A DNA stretch of 64,000 nt from Fragilaria crotonensis (Eukaryota > Bacillariophyta > Fragilariophyceae > Fragilariales > Fragilariaceae): NCBI GenBank assembly GCA_022925895.1, contig JAKSYS010000045.1, positions 1-64,000 of the forward strand, in the 5' to 3' direction. Positions 22,248-30,301 of the stretch are shown here, piece after piece. Position 1 is the stretch's first letter; each line of letters begins with the position of its first letter. Under the pieces are notes generated by a model, which was given only the letters and a program-made list of their open reading frames with translations, was not told where the DNA came from and searched no databases. The position numbers and the translations under genes were made by a program.

Positions 22248-24385
22248 GTTAATGGGGTACCTGCGATGCAGTCCATGGGAGCGAATACTTCCGGCTTGGG
22301 AACATTCGCGCGTCGTGTGACCTTGCGATTGTGTTGCTTGAGAGCACGACGATGGCGGCGAGAAGGTAGCTCCTTAGGATCAGGCTCAGGCGATGTTGAG
22401 CTGGGCTTAGGAAGCCAGAACAGTACGACCGTAGCCAGTAGTGCCCAAAGCAATGGAGCAATGAGCGCCTCCTGGTGAGCCTCCAAAAATTGCGAGACGT
22501 GCGGGCGAACGACCATGACATGCGCTCGAAGGATTGCCATGACTTGGCTCCAATCGACGGCGTTAAAATGCGCCATGGCGAGTTGAATAATTTCCAGCGT
22601 GGAGGTCCACATAGTTTTTGCAAACGGGACTGAAAATATTGCCATCACGTAAGTGAGCAGTAGAACGAGTACGGGGAGGATCCGGGTCACCATGGTGCGC
22701 AGGATAAAGAGCGCGTCAGTCACACTTGGGACGACCTCAATTTCCGTGGTCCACACCGATGGATCGAAGGCAAGGGAGACATTGTTGATTGCAGAACCAA
22801 CACCTTGAGGGCCCTCAGAGCTCTTCTTGACGCCAGTATGCGTTGCCGTTGCGTGGGTGGTGGTCCAACGCTTGCAGCTTGCGCACCAGTTGAAAGCCTT
22901 TCCGTTGGCTTGCTTGACTTGAGGTGCTCCAGATGGAGGAGGAGTAGACTTCCAGGACTTGACATCCTTTGGTCTTTCATTGCCATTCCCATTCCTGCCC
23001 TTGCCCTTGTTGTTCTCTGGGCATTCGCGCGACCAGTGTCCAGGCTTGTTGCACTTGTGACAGACTCCTTTCTTGGCAAGTCCAGCACCATTGTTGGAGG
23101 CCTTGGACTGGATGAGGTTGAGTACCTCAGCTCTGGTGATTGGAGTTGCCATGTTTCCGAATGCAGCTGGTGGAGCCTTGGAGTCGCGAGTGTGACGTGC
23201 AGGCGGCCACTCCTTCCTGTCAAAGAGCGTCCTGTAGGCATCCTCTGCGTGAGCGCAGATGTCCTTGTAGGTCAGCTTGTTGACTTGCATGTGAAGGTTG
23301 GCAGCTTCCTTGTCCTTGAATCCAATGTCCAACAAGGCTTGCTCCAACTTCTGCTTGACAGATCGCAAAGGAAAGCGGAAGTCCTCGTTGCCAGAACCAC
23401 CAGCCAAAAGAAAGATCTTGAGCATGGCCAGAGTGAGGTTGTGGTCATACTGGCCAGCAGTCGTCAACTCATTTGCATCCTTGCGAAAGTGAGCTGCCAA
23501 TTGTTCAAGGTTCTCTCCAGAGTACTGACTTGGGAGCCTGGCCTTGATGATGGCCTTGAGATCTTCAAACCTCTCAATGGAGGTGGACTGGATTGACTTG
23601 AGGAACTGGAGCCACACAACTGGGAAGGAGTCAGAATCATCCAACCTCTCAGTTACCTTGTTGCTGAGCTCAGTGGAGAGTGAAGCAAGCAAATAGGTCC
23701 TAGCTGCCATGTCGTTGGTCCTGTCATACTTGTCGTAGCGTTGAACTTGAGCTTCCGCCAACAACTTTGCTGACTGGACCGTGTACCTGGCGTGAGCCTT
23801 GATAACGTTAGTCATCTTGGCGTCGTCAGTTGGGTCCCTGAGGTAAGCAATGGAGTCCATCCCGGTGTCCTTGAGATGATCCCAGACAACATTCTGGAAG
23901 CTGATCAAATCATCACTTGGCTTGAAGGAGATCTTGTGCCCAGTTCTCCTGAAGTTGTAGCCCTTCTGGGCTGCAGAAACATAGACAGGGCGGAGCTGGT
24001 TGGGAGAGGTGTGCTCTAGGAGAGCAATGGAGCCATCCAAACCTGTCCAGGTGTAGTTGGGCTTTCCACCTGTCCAAGCAGACCATTCATCCTTGGTCAC
24101 CAAAGTGATTCCCCCAATGAGGGGAACAGGAGGCTTGGAGCTTGAAGGAGCTGGGAGCTCCACTGGGGCAGTCATTGGAGTTGGGAACTCCAAGACAGAC
24201 TCTTCATCAGTAGCAAGAGTCCTGGCTTGAGCGATTGCCTCGGTGAGGCGAACGTCGACAGGATCGGTGATCTCGAATCCTTCTGGATTGCCGCGGCCTT
24301 CCACAGCAGTCCCAAGGATTCCAACAACAGGTTCGTCTGGAAGATTCGTCGGGGACGTAGAGCCTTCAGATGGTGGAACCGACAT
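22175..24385 (-). CDS. gag: Copia Gag polyprotein with zinc knuckle and a C-terminal membrane region
   Basis: A 736-residue open frame from ATG 24385. Residues about 60-420 form a helical capsid-like region (for example AARTYLLASLSTELSNKVTE and EDLKAIIKARLPSQYSGENL). A retroviral-type zinc knuckle C-x2-C-x4-H-x4-C (CHKCNKPGHWSREC) sits near residue 450. It is followed by a basic Gly/Asn linker and a second possible zinc site (CASC...H...H) near residue 510. Unusually, two strongly hydrophobic segments follow: ILPVLVLLLTYVMAIFSV (about 585) and LIAPLLWALLATVVLFW (about 660), then a basic tail (RRHRRALKQHNRKVTRR). Known copia Gag proteins normally end soon after the zinc knuckle. The frame overlaps the start of the pol region in another phase. 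Confidence 0.8.
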   Translation of the reverse strand: MSVPPSEGSTSPTNLPDEPVVGILGTAVEGRGNPEGFEITDPVDVRLTEAIAQARTLATDEESVLEFPTPMTAPVELPAPSSSKPPVPLIGGITLVTKDEWSAWTGGKPNYTWTGLDGSIALLEHTSPNQLRPVYVSAAQKGYNFRRTGHKISFKPSDDLISFQNVVWDHLKDTGMDSIAYLRDPTDDAKMTNVIKAHARYTVQSAKLLAEAQVQRYDKYDRTNDMAARTYLLASLSTELSNKVTERLDDSDSFPVVWLQFLKSIQSTSIERFEDLKAIIKARLPSQYSGENLEQLAAHFRKDANELTTAGQYDHNLTLAMLKIFLLAGGSGNEDFRFPLRSVKQKLEQALLDIGFKDKEAANLHMQVNKLTYKDICAHAEDAYRTLFDRKEWPPARHTRDSKAPPAAFGNMATPITRAEVLNLIQSKASNNGAGLAKKGVCHKCNKPGHWSRECPENNKGKGRNGNGNERPKDVKSWKSTPPPSGAPQVKQANGKAFNWCASCKRWTTTHATATHTGVKKSSEGPQGVGSAINNVSLAFDPSVWTTEIEVVPSVTDALFILRTMVTRILPVLVLLLTYVMAIFSVPFAKTMWTSTLEIIQLAMAHFNAVDWSQVMAILRAHVMVVRPHVSQFLEAHQEALIAPLLWALLATVVLFWLPKPSSTSPEPDPKELPSRRHRRALKQHNRKVTRRANVPKPEVFAPMDCIAGTPLTCDPWDATFGGMHQRWLNNSSKCS

Positions 24386-24615
24386 GATGATTGGAGTCTT
24401 GGCTTGGAAAGCAGATCTTCAATCACTCAACAGATTGCTGGCTGCGTACTCGAGTTGGCAGAGAGCAATGAATCAGCCTAGTCTTGGGAAGACGTGGGGC
24501 TGTCGCAGGATCGCCGGAGGAGACCTGCCTTGACGCGGAGCGTAACTTCCTTGGGAAAGGAACTTGAAACGAGCTTGCCGGAGAGGAAAGTGCGTTAGAG
24601 GGTAAGTCTTATTAT

Positions 24616-24628
24616 TGGGCTCATAACC
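24616..24628 (-). other. Primer-binding site matching a tRNA-Met anticodon arm
   Basis: Directly next to the 5' LTR the element strand reads GGTTATGAGCCCA. Its complement, TGGGCTCATAACC, looks like the anticodon stem-loop of a methionine tRNA (CAU anticodon inside CTCATAA). Pairing with the anticodon half, not the 3' end, of tRNA-Met is the priming mode known for Drosophila copia. Confidence 0.65.
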
Positions 24629-25217
24629 AGTCGAAGTACACGGCGTGATCAAGGCTGCGTACTAGTTCGTAGAAATCCGGGTTCGGTCAAACGTAGAGTT
24701 TTTAATTCTAGTGTTGTTTAACTTATGAGCTTATTTCTAGGTTTCACTTTGAAGGAACCAATTCAATCCAGGACCGATTGAATCTTGCCGATCTACTTTC
24801 GCGAAGTTAGAGGGTTGTGGGAGTGAGCATTCAAAGCCTTCATCCCACTGATAAAGGCATTGAAATGTCAGGACCAACTCCGCCTTCACGAACGAATTGA
24901 CGGTCGCAACAACTGTTGCAACATGGCCAGACTTAGCCAACATGATGAGGGACACATGTTGGAAATTAGTTGGCACATGAAGGGGAAATTGCAGTTGAAT
25001 TACACTGGGTCAATGTGGACAAATTGTTGTTGTAGAAAAGGAGGTTATGAGGGCGGAAAGCAGTCCAGGACAACTGTAGTTTTCGTACTGGCGATTCGCC
25101 GTATACAGTTGGCGTGGGAATCTTCGTATCCAAAGCCGGATGGGACTCAGCTGGCGGGGACGAAATTGCAACGTCAATAACGGCACAATAACAGCTGTCA
25201 GCTGCTGTACCTTGACT
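24629..25217 (-). repeat. 5' LTR of the copia element
   Basis: A 589-bp copy nearly identical to 17134-17721. Differences seen by eye are mostly transitions. It should carry the element's promoter, which would drive transcription leftward. Confidence 0.92.
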
Positions 25218-25222
25218 CTACT
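25218..25222. repeat. Target-site duplication CTACT (right copy)
   Basis: Matches 17129-17133. The genomic sequence before insertion would have read GTACTGTA-CTACT-AATGCG. Confidence 0.85.
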
Positions 25223-25624
25223 AATGCGACATCTGGCCCTACTGGTACCGTACATGGCGTAAATGCGCGAACGACGATACTCCAGTGGTAGACTGCAGAC
25301 TGCTACAGTAATCGACAACGTGTTTGTCTATTCCATTCTCAATGCCAAGCATCCTCATGCCATATGCCATATGCACAATAAGCTTCGCTCATGAACAAGT
25401 TTCAAGATTGCAGTCTTTAACCAATGGAGTATTCCGAGAACAGAGATGCATAGTTCATCCTGTCAAAAACATTTACTAGTATAATATATCGAGAATGATT
25501 CAAGAGACTGTGTCTAGCCTTGATGGCCTGGTGTTATACCACATCCGCAGCGAATAGGGTACATTATTCACCTATCGAGAACAGAGTAGTAGCGCGTAGT
25601 ATGCAATGATAAAGACATGCGACT
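25223..25624. other. Intergenic between retrotransposon and metacaspase
   Basis: No supported gene; it contains the metacaspase 3' flank. Confidence 0.35.
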
Positions 25625-26748
25625 CTATCGGCATACCAAGCTGAAAAGGCTGTTGAGAAAGCCAAGAGACATGTTGGCTCCGCCGCCACCACCGCCGCTT
25701 CCACCTCCAGTTGAGACATTGTTCACGATTGTCAACACAATCTGAGCAACAGCTCCAGTTCCAAACACCTTTTTGATCAAATACTTGATCGCCATGGTCT
25801 TGAGTTGGTTGAGATTCGCATTTGGATTTTGACCCATTTCTTGCTGTTGTCCATCGGCCTTGAACGTATAAGGAAGGTCCAACACGGAACCCGAATGGCA
25901 ACAGTCCATGAGACACGTCAACGTCGATCCTTGCGGCATGCGTCCCACCAACTCGGAAAAGATAGTGTCATCTCGCATCTGACCTGCCGATTGATAGTCG
26001 ACAGGGATCAAGGTTTCATCGTATCCATCATTCTCGTCATTGTTCTCATCAGCAATTCGACCACCATGGCCGGAATAATGAAAAAAGGCACAGTCCCCAC
26101 TTTCAGTGGACGACACCAGATTCCGAAAAGCGGCAATCATATTGGCGTACGTTGGTGATTGATGTTGACCATCATCCTGCGTTGTAGAAAGCAGAACTAC
26201 GTGTGAGGTGATGATGCTGATGGTTACTGCAGTACAATGACACATCGTGCGTTCACACCTACCATCAAAACAATGACGTTGGACTCGGAAAATCCCTGAG
26301 CGTTGACGAGATAGTCTTTGATATTTCCAACGTCATTGTGACATCCCGACAATTGACCTTGCTGTCCAACGTAGTTGATTCCAATCAAGAGAGCTCGCTT
26401 GGTTCCAGTGCAACCCTTGGGAACAATCTGAAAACTTTCGTTCACATCCATTTTCCTCGACGCACTGAGCTGAGGAATCTGGGTGTAACTGCCTTGACCC
26501 AGAATTTGCCGCATTCTCGTCAAAACTTGAACGAACGACAAGTTTTCATCATTCTTGTGGTGTTCGTTGTAGAGGACCTTGAGCAGTGCCGATGTACATG
26601 CGCCACCAGATCGACCTGCAGGATCGGGAAGCTGAAACTCTGAAACGTTGGAAACATCTGCGGATGTCTGTGCATCCTGACACCCAGAAATCATGCGCAC
26701 ATCGGCGGGGATCAATTCGGCCGCGTTACCTTCAAAATCTCCCGACAT
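25625..26748 (-). CDS. Type III metacaspase (p10 before p20), two exons
   Basis: A cysteine protease of the caspase-like fold, cutting after Arg/Lys. Exons 26748-26263 and 26176-25625 join in phase 0 (GTAGGT..GCAG), giving 345 residues with no frame error. The N-terminal 75 residues contain the p10-like block (ISGCQDAQTSADVSNV, then GGACTSALLKVLYNEH). The p20 block follows: KRALLIGINYVGQQGQLSGC, the catalytic histidine in FFHYSGHGG and the catalytic cysteine in MDCCHSGS, each in the expected place. p10 ahead of p20 is the defining feature of type III metacaspases, known from algae with secondary plastids. A Gly-rich tail (GGGSGGGGGG) precedes a hydrophobic C-terminus. There is no signal peptide, so it is probably cytosolic. 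Metacaspases are linked to stress and cell-death responses in diatoms. Confidence 0.9.
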
Positions 26749-27163
26749 CGTTATTGCAATCTGAGAAAAAGTGAGACTGTGATTGTCTGGAAAAGTGACA
26801 CTTTCAGCGATGAACTATACAACTATACAGTGTGTATCAGACTGGACATAACCTGTGTACATGTGGCTGGTAGGTGGGGAAACTGCGTCTACAGTCTACA
26901 GTGATTGCCCGCCGATCACGACTACGTATGCGCCCATACCAGTATTCATACCTCAGTACTGTCGTACAATACTCGAGTTTACAGTAGTGAGGTATTCGTA
27001 CTCCGCGTACGACGGTACGTTTAGAATGAACTGTAGCGTACGTAGGTCGTTACCTGGTACACTGTACAGATTTTGCGTTACAGTACCAGTCTACAAGTAG
27101 TGGCATAAAAAATTACAGAATCGAGAAGAAGGTAAATATCAACTGTTCGAGGAGGATTGATGA
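26749..27163. other. Intergenic with GTAC-rich block
   Basis: It holds the metacaspase promoter (minus strand). From 26940 to 27100 there are many GTAC words (CAGTACTGTCGTAC, CGTACGACGGTACG). No supported gene. Confidence 0.4.
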
Positions 27164-27994
27164 CTACTCGGAGACCTCTCTACTAGTAGGGTTAAGAACT
27201 GGTTGCATTCCAGTGAGATTCTGGGGAAACCTTCGTTCTTCCCACTCATAGGCCTCTAGCTTCAAGTGTGCCTCCTCAATCAAAGTTCCAGTTGTGTCGC
27301 TGTTGCTATCATCGCCAATGTATTGCATACCTTCGCATCCACCAGCGTCCGGAGTCCAATAAGGACCGTTAACATCCTCGTCTGTAGATCGTACTTCATC
27401 GTCCCATGCGGCTTCGCTTTCCATAATGTTGGGCCAAAAGGGATACGTCGAACACTGAACAGGTCTTGCCTCATAAATTCGACATTGTTTGTCTTCCAAA
27501 AAGACACATGCTGCTCCAGTCGGATCATTTTTGATTTGGATCCATACTTCATTATCATCACCAGAAAGTGTATGCGAGGCATATTGATGGATGAATGCTT
27601 CTGTGGACATTTTCAAAAATCGTGCTGCCTGGATTGTTTCCGTGGGGGACATCCACACACTTCCCTTGGTTTTGCAACATTTTCCACACATGGTACAGCT
27701 AAAGGGTAGTGACGACAAGGATGACCACCATTTATTTTGAGGAAGAGGTGGCTGCAACGCTCGGGCGTACGCATCATTGTCCGAAACAGAACTATTAACA
27801 TTGTCATTATCATCATTATGAGGTGACAGCATATCCTCCGACGATTGCTGCTTCTTCGGCGGGTGGCTGTGAAATCTCACGATTGCTCGAGACCAGACAT
27901 GTTGATGTCGATTCCGAGGAATGGAAAAGGCAAGTGATGAAACGGAACAGTAGTTGACGGCAACAGCAATCAATTGAATCGTTGTCCTTCCCAT
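27164..27994 (-). CDS. YkgJ-type CxxCxxCC (zinc/iron-chelating) protein, probably plastid-targeted
   Basis: The conserved core begins at SLPFSCTMCGKCCKTKGSVW (C-x2-C-x2-CC) and continues with a second Cys group (CVFLEDKQCRIYEARPVQCS, then YPFWP), the pattern of the YkgJ/UPF0153 family, which is thought to bind a metal cluster; its function is poorly known. I chose the ATG at 27994 (MGRTTIQLIAVAVNYC...) because it starts a signal-like hydrophobic stretch ending in SSLAFSIP, resembling the diatom plastid import motif with a Phe after the cleavage site. An upstream in-frame ATG at 28090 would hide this signal behind 32 polar residues. The product is then 276 residues. The C-terminal 60 residues are acidic and unassigned. 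The frame is intact. Confidence 0.75.
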   Translation of the reverse strand: MGRTTIQLIAVAVNYCSVSSLAFSIPRNRHQHVWSRAIVRFHSHPPKKQQSSEDMLSPHNDDNDNVNSSVSDNDAYARALQPPLPQNKWWSSLSSLPFSCTMCGKCCKTKGSVWMSPTETIQAARFLKMSTEAFIHQYASHTLSGDDNEVWIQIKNDPTGAACVFLEDKQCRIYEARPVQCSTYPFWPNIMESEAAWDDEVRSTDEDVNGPYWTPDAGGCEGMQYIGDDSNSDTTGTLIEEAHLKLEAYEWEERRFPQNLTGMQPVLNPTSREVSE

Positions 27995-28893
27995 ACTCAA
28001 CGAACAAGAGTTACAGAAGGTGTGGCCATGATTGGATGGCACTTGGTGGCGCAAACGTATGTACTGTCGCTTCGCGTACGTACTGTACATTATACGTCAC
28101 TGAAGATTTGTGGTTCCCCCACTGAACCAGTAGTGTACGTGTACTGTACTTGAGCAGATTCAGTGCTACAGTACATGTACTTTACATGGTGCAACATGTT
28201 TCCCCCCTAATCGGAATCCCCATTTTCTACTCTAATGTAGTACCAGGTTTCCATGAGAGATACTGTAGTGCTCCGTACTGTTCTCCAGTTTTTCGTGGGA
28301 AAAAGTTACGGAGGGAGGAAGACGCACCGTGTCGCCGATAGGACCACTCCAACGGATATTTCTTTTTCCGAGAAAAGCGTAGTCTATACTGGCGGATGCC
28401 GTATGTACAGTGTTTATTGAATTAGTCGTGCTGTATGTTAATGCTACATGCACATGAATGATGTAGGAAGGAATGTACCATATTACATAGGAGCACATAT
28501 CGGATGCCATATTCAAGTCTTTATTTTTATATTATGTACATACACACCTCACATCCATACATAGCTGTACTTCCTCCTACACTTCGCAATGCTGATCTAT
28601 CATCAGTCGCCTTGCCTTCAAACTTCAAACGCTGTCCTCAGTTCTCCGAGTGTCTTCGAGTGCTATTGTGTTTGTTGAACCATTTGCCTATCATACTTTC
28701 GACTGCACAGTGAGAAGCGGAGACGATTGTGATCGGATATCGGGCTGGATACTCAGGCAGATCTACTGGTGGGACTGAAGTCCTTGAAGTACTTGCTACA
28801 TCACAGTTTTTACGCTACACCGTTGTACTGCTTCGGTAGTCTATCAAGCTTGACCAGGACACGGACGTCTCGATCTCATCATAATCTCCAACG
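27995..28893. other. Divergent intergenic region between YkgJ-type gene and Rab gene
   Basis: No supported gene. It should carry both promoters, as the genes point away from each other. GTAC words are dense at 28060-28180 (GTACGTACTGTACAT, GTACGTGTACTGTACTT). Confidence 0.4.
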
Positions 28894-30113
28894 ATGCCGC
28901 ACGTCGAATTGCCTCAGGCAGAGTTCAAGGTAATAAACCTGTTGTTTGGAGTAATGGTACTTGAGTACCACTTGACTGTTTGCTCGTATGATGCTGTGTT
29001 CGCATCTTGAGCTTTCGTGGTGACGAGTGTGTCGGTTGTGTCCCTGGCACTGTGTCAGTTGTACTTGGATTACGCTTGTGTTGATCATTGGACTCTACTG
29101 GAGTGCGGAGTAGTACCCCACTAACACTCCCCATTTCCTTGTTTGTAGATTGTCATGCTGGGTGACACTTCGACTGGAAAGACGAGTTTAGTCTTGAGAT
29201 TTGTCGAAGGATCGTACAGGGAAGAACGACCACCGACGACTGGAGCCTTTTTCATTACGAAACGACTGCTTGTGGACAGCATTCTTTGCAAGATATCCAT
29301 TTGGGATACAGCAGGTCAGCCACAATTCCGTCCTCTGGCCAAAATGTATTACTCCCACGCTGCCGCAGCCATTTTATGTTTTTCCTATTCCTCTCGTCAA
29401 TCCTGGCAAGTTACGAAATTTTGGTTGGAAGAATTGCATCGCAACGTTCCGGCCGGAAACATTGTCTTGTGTTTGTGTGCCTGTAAGAGTGACATTACCC
29501 CTCACGTGGTATCGCCCAAGGAAGTTCAGGAATTGGCCATGGCCAACGGTGCACTGCTCGTGGAAACATCGGCGGCCAAAAACTTGAATGTGACACAAGT
29601 CTTTACCAAAGTGTCGGAACGTGTCTTGCAATTTCAAAAGAAGGAACGAGAAACGGGCCTCGGGAAGATTCCGTAACTCCCGGGGCGACTGCCATGTTGG
29701 GACAAGATGGACAACAATCACTACCACCATCACAACAACAACAGAATCGTCAAGTAGCGACGACGACGACATCATCAACGACTTCTTCCGTAACAGCACC
29801 TGCAGTGGTTAATCGATATGGTGTTGTTGTTGTGGAGGAAGAAAAGAAAACGGATACTCAAAAATACAATATGGATTCTGCGAATCGTGAGGCTGCACCC
29901 AGCATGAGGACCGCTCCGTCGTCCCAACAACAAGAACAACATCTGCAGTATAAGTTTCAACACGAACAGCAGCAGCAGCAACACCTTCATCAAAAACATA
30001 AGCGACGAGACAAACGGACTCGAAGTTTACCCTCTGTGGATGAAGAGGTCAATGCACCTCAACCAGCAATGTGCGGTCTGATACCAGCAAATGCATCCTG
30101 CGTGATATCATAA
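28894..30113 (+). CDS. Rab-like small GTPase with long Gln-rich tail and CaaX end
   Basis: Exon 1 is 28894-28929 (MPHVELPQAEFK) and exon 2 starts at 29149 (GTAATA..TGTAG, phase 0). The G domain has the P-loop GDTSTGKTS, the switch region PTTGAFFITK, WDTAGQPQFRPLAKMYY and ETSAAK. The usual NKxD is changed to CKSD. As read, the frame stops at 29676. One base missing in the GGG at 29655-29657 explains this: the other phase continues open to 30113 through a Gln/Thr-rich linker and ends in CVIS, a good CaaX prenylation signal. The joined product would be about 333 residues, long for a Rab (about 200-220). The sequence around WDTAG and the switches is nearest to the Rab5/Rab22 group, so an endosomal role is an inference. 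If the stop is real, the protein would lack any lipid anchor. Confidence 0.8.
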
Positions 30114-30301
30114 GTGAGAACGCAATGTCGGCGCATGCGCACACGTCACAAAAAAGTGAATTCAACTGGTGAAAACCATTATACTATAAAGTAGTTCCAT
30201 CCTGTTAAGTGGACCTCGATTTTTGCCTAGCTACAGCCCATTATCGATGTTGAGCCTTCCTTGTGCGATGCCGTGCCATTTATGAACCCAACAAAACGAT
30301 G

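Larger units (their letters stand above)
17134..25217 (-). mobile_element. Ty1/copia-type LTR retrotransposon, 8.08 kb, nearly complete
   Basis: The element is flanked by a 5-bp direct duplication CTACT (17129-17133 and 25218-25222) and bounded by 588- and 589-bp LTRs that differ at about eight positions plus one indel by eye (about 98.5% identical), so the insertion is recent on an evolutionary scale. It is oriented on the minus strand: 5' LTR on the right, then primer-binding site, gag with a zinc knuckle, protease, integrase, reverse transcriptase and RNase H, then a purine tract and 3' LTR on the left. Integrase ahead of reverse transcriptase defines copia order. Copia elements of this broad kind (CoDi) are common in diatoms. 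Pol is broken by several frame changes, so this copy as read is probably non-autonomous, unless those are sequencing errors as elsewhere in the window. Confidence 0.93.

Noticed and set aside
22805-23596. 263-residue plus-strand open frame
   Set aside because: It lies entirely opposite the retrotransposon gag frame and has no family features; it is a shadow of gag codon usage.
24860-25180. Open frames inside the LTRs (also 17242-17637 and 17514-18080)
   Set aside because: They overlap the repeat, are not matched by domains, and are disturbed by differences between the two LTR copies.
26224-26262. C-terminal extension of metacaspase exon 1 (GVNARCVIVLQ)
   Set aside because: It is intron read-through after a GTAGGT donor; splicing to 26176 restores the conserved p20 region.
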